A stretch of 64,000 bases of DNA from Paenibacillus pabuli NBRC 13638 (lineage in GTDB: Bacteria; Bacillota; Bacilli; Paenibacillales; Paenibacillaceae). Positions 1 through 8,712 of this stretch are shown here, one piece after another. The notes beneath the pieces are model-generated. The model was not told where the DNA came from, ran no database searches, and was given only the letters and a program-made list of their open reading frames with translations. The first letter of the stretch is position 1. Every line of letters starts with the position of its first letter. Location of the stretch: positions 1 through 64,000 of the forward strand of contig NZ_BCNM01000011.1 in assembly GCF_001514495.1 (NCBI RefSeq), read 5' to 3'. The translations under genes were made by a program, and so were the position numbers.

Positions 1-1
1 T

Positions 2-385
2 GCAGCTTCCGATGAGTATGGCTGGGATCTGAAATACGGCAATATCGCCATGATCTTCCGTGGCGGTTGCATCATCCGTTCACAGTTCTTGCAAAACATT
101 AAAGAAGCGTACGACAAAGATGCAGCACTGAAAAACCTGCTTCTGGACCCGTATTTCCAAAATATCGTTGAATCTTACCAAGGCGCATGGCGTGAAGTAG
201 TTGCAGCTGCCGTAACCCAAGGCATCCCGGTTCCTGGATTCTCCAGTGCGTTGTCCTATTATGACAGCTACCGCACAGAGCGTTTGCCTGCAAACCTGCT
301 GCAAGCACAACGTGACTACTTCGGTGCTCACACGTTCAAACGTCTGGACAAAGAAGGAAGCTTCCACCACAACTGGATGGAATAG
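2..385 (+). CDS. gnd: 6-phosphogluconate dehydrogenase, C-terminal part (decarboxylating)
   Basis: Partial gene entering from the left edge; about 127 C-terminal codons are visible. It oxidatively decarboxylates 6-phosphogluconate to ribulose 5-phosphate in the pentose phosphate pathway, in the cytoplasm. The recognisable stretch is the helical C-terminal domain around IAMIFRGGCIIRSQFL, which in this family forms the dimer and substrate pocket, followed by the YYDSYR segment and a Gly-Ser-Phe-His-His-Asn-Trp tail. The reading frame continues upstream of the window without a stop. A hairpin with a T-run follows 76 bases after the stop codon, so this is the end of its transcription unit. rpe, which uses the same product, lies at 59.3 kb. 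Confidence 0.93.
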   Translation, partial: AASDEYGWDLKYGNIAMIFRGGCIIRSQFLQNIKEAYDKDAALKNLLLDPYFQNIVESYQGAWREVVAAAVTQGIPVPGFSSALSYYDSYRTERLPANLLQAQRDYFGAHTFKRLDKEGSFHHNWME

Positions 386-460
386 TATCATATATACGAG
401 TCCGTGAGATTTGGCTAATGCGCCCTGAATCAGGAGCCTTGGCCTGCCGAGAGGCTTAAG

Positions 461-510
461 AGAGGCTTGGAGATTCGGTTATTGCCGAGGAGCTCCAGGT
501 CTCTTTTTTT
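461..510 (+). terminator. Rho-independent terminator after gnd
   Basis: A stem of about 12 pairs (AGAGGCTTGGAG against CTCCAGGTCTCT, including G-U pairs) with an inner CGG/CCG stem, followed by TCTTTTTTT. Confidence 0.8.
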
Positions 511-670
511 ACCGTTGTGTATGTATGGGGAGCAGACGGGGCCTGTCCTGCGTCTAACGAATAGGACACTCTATTTCCAGGAAATGAGAAATTTCAATTT
601 TTTATCGAATTGAGGAGTTCTTATTTTGATGATTTGCAGCGGAACTAGGCTGTTTTGACGGTGATTTAGT

Positions 671-748
671 GAAATAAGTTTAATGAGATTTCTTAGGATT
701 TTAATCGTACTTATTTCCCGTGAATAAGCTCATTGGAGTTCGTTAGGT
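671..748. repeat. Imperfect direct repeat with inverted segment in the gnd-aroK gap
   Basis: The 519-base gap between gnd and aroK has no supportable gene. Inside it two related copies of about 27 bases, at 671-697 and 721-748, share AATAAG, a GAG core and a TTAGG end. Between them ACTTATTT (709-716) is the inverted complement of AAATAAGT (672-679), so the unit can also fold. The sequence resembles non-coding repeats I associate with Paenibacillus intergenic regions, but copy number cannot be judged from one window. Confidence 0.45.
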
Positions 749-904
749 TACCGATTGGTTATGATTGAGACTTGTGGGGGCTCAAAAGTGCTTGCGGCTG
801 CTGGGAGGATGTCGGGAATAGGATAGCCTTCCCCCGTCCGCAGGGCTGTGTTATGATAGGACAAAAGTGCTCACGAATTGCTTGAAAATAAAGGAGTGTA
901 CACC

Positions 905-1414
905 TTGAGCAAGTCTAACAATATTATTCTCATCGGCATGATGGGAACCGGCAAATCAACCGTCGCTGACATGCTCTCACGCGAGCTTGGTTACCGACTG
1001 ATTGATGTAGACGCCGCGGTGGAGAAAGAGGAAGGCTGTACGATTCCTGAATTGTTCACAGGAAAGGGAGAGACGTATTTCCGCGATGCCGAGAGCCGCA
1101 TGTTATGCTCGGTGCTGGAGAATAAGTCGCAGGTCATCGCAACCGGAGGCGGTGTGGTTCTGCGTTCGGACAATTGTGATGTCATGTCCAGGAACGGATG
1201 GGTGGTTGCCCTGACTGCGGATCCTGCCGTTATAGTACAGCGCGTTAGCGGTTGTGATCATCGTCCACTCTTGGCAGGTAATGCGGAGGAACGTATACAG
1301 ACGATTATGCAGGAACGGAAGGACGCGTACCGGTTCGCACATTACACAGTGGATACAACAGAGTTATCCGCGGCTGAAGTGACTCGTTTAATTTTAGCGC
1401 ATTACCGCGTCTAA
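905..1414 (+). CDS. aroK: Shikimate kinase
   Basis: Phosphorylates shikimate with ATP, the fifth step of chorismate synthesis, in the cytoplasm. The protein (169 residues, normal for the family) opens with IILIGMMGTGKST, the Walker A P-loop, followed by the DVD(A) shikimate/Mg segment, an FRDAE motif, ATGGGVV (the shikimate-binding GGG) and the lid arginine in CDHRPLL. I place the start at TTG 905, eight bases after AAGGAG at 891-896; a longer frame begins at 878 but has no ribosome-binding site. aroA follows 730 bases downstream beyond a minus-strand gene, so the two aromatic genes are near neighbours but not an evident operon. Confidence 0.9.
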   Translation: MSKSNNIILIGMMGTGKSTVADMLSRELGYRLIDVDAAVEKEEGCTIPELFTGKGETYFRDAESRMLCSVLENKSQVIATGGGVVLRSDNCDVMSRNGWVVALTADPAVIVQRVSGCDHRPLLAGNAEERIQTIMQERKDAYRFAHYTVDTTELSAAEVTRLILAHYRV

Positions 1415-1574
1415 GCTTGTGATTATTTCATATTTTCGTCAGTAAATGTAGGAATTGATTGTACACAGGAGTACATTGCCGATGCACGGAGAAGGATAAC
1501 TTTCGCATATGGGAGAAGTTTGTGCCGAAGGAATTAATGGTTCGTGGAGCCGATACATCGGAGTAGGTAGATCT

Positions 1575-1600
1575 AAAAAACGGGCCGAGGGGCCCGTTTG
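1575..1600 (-). terminator. Terminator of the rhodanese gene
   Basis: A strong GC hairpin, ACGGGCC-GAG-GGCCCGT. The T-run lies on the minus strand (CCCGTTTTTTAG), so it serves the minus-strand gene ending at 1692. It lies in a 277-base gap in which I see nothing else. Confidence 0.75.
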
Positions 1601-1691
1601 ACATACAGAGGCATGGGCTCAGCCAAGCGATGTAAGACTGCTGATGCAGCTGCTATATATCTCATGCATGAGTCACGCCCCTGATACTATT

Positions 1692-1997
1692 TTAGTTCTC
1701 CTGTTGCCATTGAAGCATACCGCCGACCATGTTCGTGCAGCCATCATATCCTAGCTGCTGTAAATATTCACAGGCACGCTCACTGCGGTAACCGCTCCGA
1801 CAGATCAGGATAATTTCACCTGATTTCTCGATTTCGGACAGTCTGTCCGGAATTTGCCCAAGGGGGATGTGCTTGGCTCCCTCAATCATGCCTTGCGCGA
1901 CTTCATCGTCCTCCCGGACGTCTATCATCTGCAGCTTTTCACCCGCCTCTAAACGGCGGCGAAGCTCAGAAGTGTCAATTTCAGCAATTTGTGTCAT
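1692..1997 (-). CDS. Rhodanese-like domain protein
   Basis: A single rhodanese domain of 101 residues. Family members carry sulfur as a cysteine persulfide. The active-site loop is CRSGYRS, with the catalytic Cys at about residue 66; the earlier MIDVREDDE and HIPLGQIP motifs are the conserved CH2A/CH2B-type structural elements. No signal peptide, so it should be cytosolic. It is monocistronic, lies between aroK and aroA on the opposite strand, and has an AGAGGA ribosome-binding site ahead of its ATG. It is similar in size to the stand-alone YqhL/PspE-type proteins. The physiological sulfur acceptor cannot be told from context. Confidence 0.88.
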   Translation of the reverse strand: MTQIAEIDTSELRRRLEAGEKLQMIDVREDDEVAQGMIEGAKHIPLGQIPDRLSEIEKSGEIILICRSGYRSERACEYLQQLGYDGCTNMVGGMLQWQQEN

Positions 1998-2145
1998 ATT
2001 CAGGTCCTCTTTTCTGTATGGACTTAACGCCTATAATGATACCCAAGCGATGCATGGAATGTCAATTTGGCAGAATAGCAGAACTCAAGTAATTACCTTA
2101 TGAACTCAAGAAGCACATTATACTCAATGAAGGAGAATTTCATCC

Positions 2146-3441
2146 ATGGACGTTATCGTTAATCCGACCCCAACCCTAAACGGGGAAATTGGAGCCCTGT
2201 CTTCCAAAAACTACACCACACGCTACTTGCTTGCTGCTGCGCTGGCAGAAGGCACCAGTATAATTCATTATCCAGCACATAGTGAAGATAGTGATGCTAT
2301 GCGCAGATGTATTCGGGATCTTGGAGCCGTGCTTGAAGAAGATGACAGCAAAATCGTAATCAAGGGCTTTGGCAGCCATCCCCGTGATGTGCGTGAATTA
2401 AATGTTGGCAATGCGGGTGCTGTACTGCGCTTCCTGATGGGGGTCACCGCACTTTGCCCTGAAGTAACGTTTGTGAATACGTACCCGGATTCTCTCGGCA
2501 AACGTCCACATGATGATCTGATTGATGCACTTGGTCAGCTTGGTGTTGATGTTGAGCACGAGCAAGGGCGTCTGCCGATTACGATCAAAGGCGGTCATGC
2601 CAAGGGCGGACATATTCGTGTGTCCGGTTCGGTCAGCTCCCAATACTTGAGTGCATTACTGTTTGTGACACCTCTGCTTGCAGAAGACAGCACCATTGAA
2701 GTGCTGAATGATCTGAAATCGAAGGTTGTTATTGGGCAGACGCTGGAAGTACTGGAGCAGGCAGGCATCGTCATTCATGCAAGTGATGATTATATGTCCT
2801 TCCGCGTACCTGGGGGGCAGGCTTATCAACCGCAGACGTATACCGTTCAGGGAGACTATCCGGGTTCAGCAGCTGTCCTCGCGGCCGCGGCTGTCACTCA
2901 ATCGGATGTTAAAATTTTGCGATTGATGGAACAGAGCAAACAGGGGGAGCGTGCTATTGTTGACGTTCTGCGCATGATGGAAGTGCCGTTGACGCATGAG
3001 AACGATGTGGTACATGTTCAAGGTAACGGTATATTGAAAGCGATCGAATTTGACGGAGATGCCGCGACGGATGCGGTGCTCGCGATGGTAGCTGCGGCTG
3101 TATTTGCGGAAGGGACCTCACGGTTCTATAATGTAGAGAACTTACGTTATAAGGAATGTGACCGAATTACAGATTATTTGAACGAGCTGCGGAAGGCAGG
3201 TGCCAACGTAGAGGAACGTCAAGCCGAGATTATCGTACACGGTCGTCCGGAAGGTGTCGAAGGCGGCGTTGAGATCAACGCTCACTACGATCATCGTGTA
3301 ATTATGGCGCTCACTGTTGTTGGTCTGCGTTCCAAGGAGCCGCTCCGTATTCGGGATGCACACCATGTAGCCAAGTCTTATCCACAATATTTCGATCATT
3401 TGCAGGCGCTTGGCGCCTCGGTTCAATGGGTAAAAGAGTAA
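2146..3441 (+). CDS. aroA: 3-phosphoshikimate 1-carboxyvinyltransferase (EPSP synthase)
   Basis: Transfers the enolpyruvyl group of phosphoenolpyruvate to shikimate 3-phosphate, the sixth step of chorismate synthesis. The 431-residue length is typical. Visible signatures include LNVGNAGAVLRFLMG (the PEP-binding GNAGTxxR-type motif), SGSVSSQYLSALL (shikimate 3-phosphate site), KESDR-like YKECDRI, and the late DHRVIMALTV block with catalytic Asp/His/Arg. GNAGA rather than GNAGT places it with the Gram-positive class. ATG 2146 follows GAAGGAGAA at good spacing. The next gene starts 38 bases after the stop codon and is probably co-transcribed. Confidence 0.95.
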   Translation: MDVIVNPTPTLNGEIGALSSKNYTTRYLLAAALAEGTSIIHYPAHSEDSDAMRRCIRDLGAVLEEDDSKIVIKGFGSHPRDVRELNVGNAGAVLRFLMGVTALCPEVTFVNTYPDSLGKRPHDDLIDALGQLGVDVEHEQGRLPITIKGGHAKGGHIRVSGSVSSQYLSALLFVTPLLAEDSTIEVLNDLKSKVVIGQTLEVLEQAGIVIHASDDYMSFRVPGGQAYQPQTYTVQGDYPGSAAVLAAAAVTQSDVKILRLMEQSKQGERAIVDVLRMMEVPLTHENDVVHVQGNGILKAIEFDGDAATDAVLAMVAAAVFAEGTSRFYNVENLRYKECDRITDYLNELRKAGANVEERQAEIIVHGRPEGVEGGVEINAHYDHRVIMALTVVGLRSKEPLRIRDAHHVAKSYPQYFDHLQALGASVQWVKE

Positions 3442-3479
3442 AAGAATAAAAGAACACGATAAGCAGAAAAGGATGGTGC

Positions 3480-3920
3480 TTGAACATGGAATTTAACAAT
3501 CCTACTCGTGAAGAAATTGGACAACTTTTGCGCAAGGCAGGCAACATCGCAGTGGTCGGCTTATCGGACAAATCGGATCGTACCTCCTATATGGTTGCAG
3601 AGGCCATGCAAAGCAGAGGTTATCGTATCATACCGGTAAATCCACAAGTGCAAGGCGAGATTCTCGGTGAGACGGTATATGCTACATTGGCTGACATTCC
3701 TGAGCCGGTTGACATTGTGAACGTATTCCGCCGTGATGAATATTGTGCGGATGTCGCTCGTGAAGCTGCCGCGATCAAGGCGAATGTATTATGGCTCCAG
3801 CTTGGTATTCACAGTGATGAAGCCGTACAGATTGCTGCTGAGAACGGAATGACAGCCGTGACGAATCGTTGTATCAAGGTAGAGGATTCCATCGTTCTGC
3901 GCGGTGCTGGACGCGGTTAA
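3480..3920 (+). CDS. CoA-binding domain protein (YccU-like)
   Basis: A small Rossmann-fold protein (146 residues) of the CoA_binding_2 family, related to the nucleotide-binding domain of succinyl-CoA synthetase alpha. Visible elements are the N-terminal IAVVGLSDKSDRTSY glycine loop, IIPVNP, and DIVNVFRR, and then VLWLQLG and the C-terminal NRCIKVED segment. The cellular role of the family is not established. TTG 3480 is six bases from AAAAGGA; ATG 3486 is possible at longer spacing. It lies 38 bases after aroA and is followed by a clear terminator, so it is likely the last gene of an aroA transcript. Confidence 0.85.
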   Translation: MNMEFNNPTREEIGQLLRKAGNIAVVGLSDKSDRTSYMVAEAMQSRGYRIIPVNPQVQGEILGETVYATLADIPEPVDIVNVFRRDEYCADVAREAAAIKANVLWLQLGIHSDEAVQIAAENGMTAVTNRCIKVEDSIVLRGAGRG

Positions 3921-3933
3921 ATCTCGATTCTTG

Positions 3934-3969
3934 AAAATCCCGTTAACCTCGAGTTGACGGGATTTTTTC
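3934..3969 (+). terminator. Terminator after the aroA transcript
   Basis: AAAATCCCGT pairs with ACGGGATTTT around a 13-base loop, followed by a T-rich run. Confidence 0.85.
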
Positions 3970-4133
3970 TGTTTTATGAAAAACATAGGAACTCACCTGC
4001 AGATTAGAGGAATGAAGTTGAAATCAAAGCGCTGTTCCGCTCCATGTACTAATGGGCGACCACAGATATGCACTCCTTTTTGTCATGTCTGAAGGCAGAG
4101 GGATACAAATTGCCAACAGTTTACTGTTTTGCT

Positions 4134-4162
4134 TTGACAAAACGTTGCGTAAAGCTTACCAT
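4134..4162 (+). promoter_or_regulatory. Probable sigma-A promoter of the PTS operon
   Basis: A perfect TTGACA at 4134-4139, a 17-base spacer, and TACCAT at 4157-4162. The expected transcript would begin about 18 bases before the EIICBA start, leaving no room for an antiterminator/terminator leader. The rest of the 266-base gap (3921-4186) shows the upstream terminator and nothing else I can name. Confidence 0.55.
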
Positions 4163-4186
4163 CTAGGATAGAAAGGAGAGGTCGCC

Positions 4187-6067
4187 ATGAATTGGCTCGG
4201 ATCCTTGCAGCAGCTCGGACGAGCGGTAATGCTGCCTACAATGGTCCTGCCCGCCGCCGCAATTTTGCTGAGTGTTGGCAGTTTGCCCTGGGACGCCTGG
4301 GGATTGAAAGTTGTTGGTGAAGTGTCTACCGTGGCCGGACACGGTATTTTTTATTTTTTGCCGTATTTGTTCGCTGTCGGTGTAGCACTGGGACTCTCCA
4401 ACCAGGCCGGACAAGCGGGACTCGCTGCTCTGGCTGGTATTGTGATATATGATCAGGTGACTCGCAATTTCGGGGATGGCACCATTCAACCTGCTTCCTT
4501 AATCGGAATTATTCTCGGCGCACTCGCCGGGGTGACGCATAATCGGTTCAAAAGCATTAAACTGCCCGAAATCTTACAGTTTTTTGGCGGCTCAAGATTT
4601 GTTTTGCTCATTGTTGGACTGTGCTCTGCACTGTTCTCCTTTTTTATGTTATGGATCGCACCCATTCTGCAGCATGCATTGAACGCCATCGCCACCTGGG
4701 AGTACAGTCTCGGCGGTTTTGGGCTGTTTATATATGGGGTCCTGTACAGGGTGCTGGTGGCCTTTGGACTGCATCATCTGCTTAACAATGTGTTCTGGTT
4801 CCAACTGGGAACGTATGAAACAGCAGACGGAAATATTGTGCAAGGGGATTTGCCGCGATTTTTTGCAGGCGATCCGACAGCAGGGTATTTTATGGCCGGG
4901 TTGTTCCCGATCATGATGTTTGCCATTCCAGCGATTGCCTTTGCGATTATCCAGGAGGCAAGGGAAGATCTGAAGCCGAAAATCAAAAAAACATTTCTAA
5001 CTTCCGCACTTGTTTGTTTTCTGACAGGGGTATCGGAGCAGATTGAGTTTGCCTTTTTATTTGCGGCACCTTATCTGTTTATCGTACATGCCGTCATGTC
5101 GGGTCTTGCGATGTGGATCAGCTATTGGCTGGATATACGCCATGGTTTCTCCTATTCGGCTGGAATTATTGACTACATACTCAATTTTCATCTATCGGAG
5201 AATGCGTGGAAGCTCATACCGATTGGCATACTATATGGGTTGGTCTATTATTTCCTGTTCAGGTGGGCGATTCGAACGTTCAAGATTCCAACTCCAGGAC
5301 GCGAAGAGGGGTCCATGCTGGAGGATTGGGTAGGTAACATACCTTATCAGGCTCCTCTTATTTTGGAAGCACTGGGTGGGAAAGAAAACATTGTGCAGGT
5401 AGAGGCCTGTATTACACGGCTTCGGCTCACCGTGCATAATGATCGTTTAATCGATACTGGTGCAATGAAGAGTATGGGGTCGGCAGGTCTCATCAAGCTG
5501 GGTGGCGGTAACGTACAAGTCGTATTTGGCACCTATTCGGAGCTAATCCGGGAAGAGATTGCGAAGCTGCTCGAACGGGATCTGCAGCAGGTTCTGTTCT
5601 GCGCTCCGGTGCAGGGTAAAATGTTACCGATTGAAGAGGTACCTGACCAGATTTTCGCAGCCAAGCTTGTGGGTGATGGAGTCGCCTTTGTCCCGGAAAA
5701 GGGAGAGCTGGTCTCACCTGTGTACGGAACGATTATGCACATGTATCCGACGATGCATGCTCTGGGGATTTCAACCCGGGAAGGACTTGAGGTCCTGTTG
5801 CATATCGGAATCGACACATCCCAGTTGAAAGGCCACTTTGAGGCCTTTGTTCAAGAAGGGGATACGGTTGAGCCGGGGCAGTTGCTGATCAAGTTTGACC
5901 TGGCTGTATTGAGAGCCGAGGCCGCATCACTGACGACACCGATGGTGATCACGAATCCGGATCGTGTCAAATCATGGAGCTTTGCTCCATTTAAGCAAGT
6001 TAAGAAAGGTCAGGCATCCGTTATGTCCGTGGTGCTCTATGACAGGAACGTTGGAGGGGTAGAATGA
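4187..6067 (+). CDS. nagE: PTS EIICBA permease, N-acetylglucosamine/glucose family
   Basis: Membrane sugar permease of the phosphotransferase system that phosphorylates its sugar during uptake. Domain order C-B-A in 626 residues: a multi-helix EIIC (about 1-375), EIIB (about 390-470) with phospho-Cys408 in ACITRLRL, and EIIA (about 480-620) with His524 and phospho-His539 in LLHIGIDT. The EIIC signatures (LHHLLNNVFWFQLG, the GDP.AGYFMAG block, FLTGVSEQIEF, GFSYSAGIIDYILNF) look more like NagE/NagP than glucose PtsG, so N-acetylglucosamine is my preferred substrate; glucose is not excluded. Start ATG 4187 follows AAAGGAGAGG. Its stop overlaps the ATG of the Enzyme I gene. Confidence 0.85.
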   Translation: MNWLGSLQQLGRAVMLPTMVLPAAAILLSVGSLPWDAWGLKVVGEVSTVAGHGIFYFLPYLFAVGVALGLSNQAGQAGLAALAGIVIYDQVTRNFGDGTIQPASLIGIILGALAGVTHNRFKSIKLPEILQFFGGSRFVLLIVGLCSALFSFFMLWIAPILQHALNAIATWEYSLGGFGLFIYGVLYRVLVAFGLHHLLNNVFWFQLGTYETADGNIVQGDLPRFFAGDPTAGYFMAGLFPIMMFAIPAIAFAIIQEAREDLKPKIKKTFLTSALVCFLTGVSEQIEFAFLFAAPYLFIVHAVMSGLAMWISYWLDIRHGFSYSAGIIDYILNFHLSENAWKLIPIGILYGLVYYFLFRWAIRTFKIPTPGREEGSMLEDWVGNIPYQAPLILEALGGKENIVQVEACITRLRLTVHNDRLIDTGAMKSMGSAGLIKLGGGNVQVVFGTYSELIREEIAKLLERDLQQVLFCAPVQGKMLPIEEVPDQIFAAKLVGDGVAFVPEKGELVSPVYGTIMHMYPTMHALGISTREGLEVLLHIGIDTSQLKGHFEAFVQEGDTVEPGQLLIKFDLAVLRAEAASLTTPMVITNPDRVKSWSFAPFKQVKKGQASVMSVVLYDRNVGGVE

Positions 6068-7824
6068 AGATACAAGGCATCAACGGCGCTGCAGGCATAG
6101 CCATCGGCAAAGCATTTGTCCTGCCCAGTTGGGAATGGGATCTGCCGGATCAGAAGATGGATTCGGTGGATCTCGCCCAAGAGTTCGAACGGCTGTACGA
6201 GGGCATACGGACATCGAAGGATGAGATCGAATATATCAAGAATGAGTTCAAGGAAGTCGTTGGGCCGGAAGAGTCCAGCATCTTTGATGCCCATCTGGCG
6301 ATTCTGGAAGATCCCGTATTCATGAACGAGATTCGTGGCATAATTGAACGTCAATACAAGGCGGCAGAAGTGGCCGTCAAAGAAGCGATCGATCATTTTG
6401 TCACCATGTTTGATCTGCTTGACGATGAATATATGAAGGAACGCGCCATAGACATCAAGGACGTTGGAAACCGATTGTTAAAGCATTTGCTGGGTGCACC
6501 GGAAATTACGCTTCCATCGGATACACAACCTTATATCCTCGTGGCTAAAGAGCTGTCTCCCTCCCAACTGGCGCATTTGAATCCAAGTCATGTGCTGGGC
6601 ATTGTGACCCTCATCGGAGGTAAAACGTCACACTCCGCTATTATGGCCCGGGCTCTTGGCATTCCACTCGTTTCCGGTCTGGAAGCGAGTCTTGGCATGC
6701 CGGTAGAGACCGGGGATATGCTGGTTGTCGATGGAGATAACGGCCTGGTATTTACAGAACCGGATCGCAAGACGATTGAACGTTACACGATGATTCGCAG
6801 CAAACAATTGAAGAAAAAAGAACAGCTGCAGGTACTTGCTACAGTGGATGCGGTGACCAAAGACGGCTCCGTTCTGCATCTGGCTTCTAACATCAGTTCC
6901 GTCAAGGAACTGGATATGGCACTGAAACATGGGGCGAAGGGCGTAGGATTGTTCCGGACAGAGTTCCTCTACATGGACCGGGCCACATTCCCGGGTGAGC
7001 AGGAGCAATATGAGGTCTATCGTCTTGTTGCTGAGAAAACGGCAGGTCAGTCTGTAGTTATTCGGACGCTCGATATTGGCGGTGACAAGCAGCTCGATTA
7101 TTTCGAACTCCCGGAAGAAGATAACCCGTTTCTGGGATATCGTGCAATTCGAATCAGTCTGGACCGCAAAGATCTGTTCAAAACACAGCTTACAGCCATT
7201 TTGCGGGCCAGTGCTGCCGGTAATGTTAAGATTATGTACCCGATGATCTCTTCGGTAGAAGAACTTCAGGAGGCCAATGAAATCCTGCGTGAAGCGATGT
7301 CTGACCTGGACGAGCGAGAGCTGCCGTACGATCCGCATATTCAGGTGGGGATCATGATCGAGGTGCCGGCAGCGGTGATGATCGCCGATCTGCTTGCGGA
7401 GGAAGCTGATTTCTTCAGTATCGGTACAAATGATTTAGTGCAATATGTACTGGCTGTAGACCGAATGAACGAGCAGATTGCTCACATGTATCACCCGTAT
7501 CATCCTGCCGTACTGCGAATGCTGCGCGCGACAGTGGAAGCGGCCCATGCTGCAGGGATTGATGTCAGTGTGTGTGGAGAGATGGCCGGAGACGAGCGTT
7601 CCATTCCTATATGGCTGGAGCTAGGTATAAGCAATTTGAGCATGTCCCCACAATCCTTGCTGCGTGTGAAGCACAGGGTATTGAATACGACAACTGCGGC
7701 TGCCAAAGAGGCAGCACAGGATTGCTTCACCCTGCGGACAAGTGCAGACATCGAACAGCGACTGCAGGTCTTCAATGATTCGATGGGCAGCCCGGATGAA
7801 CAAAGCGGATCCAATGCATCGTAG
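6064..7824 (+). CDS. ptsI: PTS Enzyme I (phosphoenolpyruvate-protein phosphotransferase)
   Basis: First general protein of the PTS: it takes phosphate from phosphoenolpyruvate and passes it to HPr. Length 586 is normal. The N-terminal phosphohistidine domain carries GGKTSHSAIMAR with His190; the C-terminal PEP-binding barrel shows VGLFRTEFLYMDR, the LDIGGDKQLDY motif, IMIEVPAA, the FFSIGTNDLVQY block and catalytic Cys in VCGEMAGD. The ATG overlaps the EIICBA stop (ATGA), implying translational coupling. No canonical HPr gene accompanies it, although ptsH-ptsI is the usual pairing in Bacillota, so HPr must be encoded outside this window. Confidence 0.94.
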   Translation: MKIQGINGAAGIAIGKAFVLPSWEWDLPDQKMDSVDLAQEFERLYEGIRTSKDEIEYIKNEFKEVVGPEESSIFDAHLAILEDPVFMNEIRGIIERQYKAAEVAVKEAIDHFVTMFDLLDDEYMKERAIDIKDVGNRLLKHLLGAPEITLPSDTQPYILVAKELSPSQLAHLNPSHVLGIVTLIGGKTSHSAIMARALGIPLVSGLEASLGMPVETGDMLVVDGDNGLVFTEPDRKTIERYTMIRSKQLKKKEQLQVLATVDAVTKDGSVLHLASNISSVKELDMALKHGAKGVGLFRTEFLYMDRATFPGEQEQYEVYRLVAEKTAGQSVVIRTLDIGGDKQLDYFELPEEDNPFLGYRAIRISLDRKDLFKTQLTAILRASAAGNVKIMYPMISSVEELQEANEILREAMSDLDERELPYDPHIQVGIMIEVPAAVMIADLLAEEADFFSIGTNDLVQYVLAVDRMNEQIAHMYHPYHPAVLRMLRATVEAAHAAGIDVSVCGEMAGDERSIPIWLELGISNLSMSPQSLLRVKHRVLNTTTAAAKEAAQDCFTLRTSADIEQRLQVFNDSMGSPDEQSGSNAS

Positions 7825-7902
7825 ATTGGTTAATTTCAATTAAATACCTTTAAATGAAAATAATTACTTTTGTACAATTTTGGTAAAAAGAAGCATTAAT
7901 AG

Positions 7903-7941
7903 CAAAACCCCACGCCATATCAATATGGCATGGGGTTTTGT
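7903..7941. terminator. Bidirectional terminator between ptsI and the PfpI-family gene
   Basis: CAAAACCCCA(C)GCCATAT pairs with ATATGGC(A)TGGGGTTTTG; A-runs and T-runs flank both sides, suiting the two convergent genes. Confidence 0.88.
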
Positions 7942-7942
7942 T

Positions 7943-8467
7943 TTATTTTCCAGCAAGGGCATCGCAGAATGCTTTGCCATACGGAGGAAGGTCAGGTGGA
8001 CGGCGAGCTGAAATGATGTGTCCATCCACAACAACGGCTTCATCTTTCCAGATGGCTCCGGCATTTTCCATGTCATCCCGGATACCCGGTGTAGATGTGA
8101 CCGTAACCCCGTCGAGTATTTTGGCGGAGATCAGTACCCACCCTGCATGACAGATTTGTCCAATGGGTTTCTGATCCGCATGCATTTCCTTGACGAGCTC
8201 AAGTACTTTGGGATAGCGTCTCAGCTTGTCCGGTGCCCAACCTCCGGGTACAAGAATCCCATCATATTGTGCGCTGTCGAGTTCTTCAAAACTGTATTCC
8301 GCCTCGGCGGGAACACCATATTTTCCGATGTAGGTTTTGCCTTTTTTCTCTCCGGCGAGATGCACTTCGGCACCTTCCTCCCGAACACGATGCACCGGAT
8401 ACCACAGTTCCAGATCTTCGAATTCTTCATCGACCAGGGCGATGACTTTTTTGCCTGTTAATCTCAT
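7943..8467 (-). CDS. DJ-1/PfpI family protein (class I glutamine amidotransferase-like)
   Basis: A 174-residue single-domain protein of the DJ-1/PfpI superfamily, whose members include cysteine peptidases, deglycases and stress proteins. The nucleophile elbow is GQICHAGWVL with the Cys followed by His, as in the PfpI branch; the N-terminal strand VIALVDEEFEDLELWYP holds the acidic partner, and YDGILVPGGWAPD is the family Gly-Gly motif. Three ATG codons lie in tandem at 8473, 8470 and 8467 (first bases); the last has the best spacing to AAAGGAG. Substrate is not predictable from sequence. It is monocistronic with a shared downstream terminator. Confidence 0.87.
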   Translation of the reverse strand: MRLTGKKVIALVDEEFEDLELWYPVHRVREEGAEVHLAGEKKGKTYIGKYGVPAEAEYSFEELDSAQYDGILVPGGWAPDKLRRYPKVLELVKEMHADQKPIGQICHAGWVLISAKILDGVTVTSTPGIRDDMENAGAIWKDEAVVVDGHIISARRPPDLPPYGKAFCDALAGK

Positions 8468-8712
8468 CATCATCTCTCCTTTTGCGGTAATTAGCACATA
8501 GCGTCTTTATTGTAACAGATTCTCATGGCAACTTCATGGTGATGCATATTCCCCATCCACGCAAGCGATTACAACTCCATGAATGCCTACATTTGACAAC
8601 CTTCATCTGGGGGCAGTGGTAATTTGTGCAACCTATGGTTTATAGCAGGATTTGAGCGGAAATAGGTCGAATGGTATCTATATAAGAGCAAAGAACGAAT
8701 GAGGTGATGACT

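Noticed and set aside
3970..4186. RAT/terminator antitermination leader for the EIICBA gene
   Set aside because: The only good promoter is 18 bases upstream of the likely start of translation's leader, and no terminator hairpin precedes the gene after it.
6628..7338. A 236-codon minus-strand frame opposite ptsI
   Set aside because: It is the antisense of a well-conserved enzyme; composition is His/Phe-rich as expected for a reverse frame.
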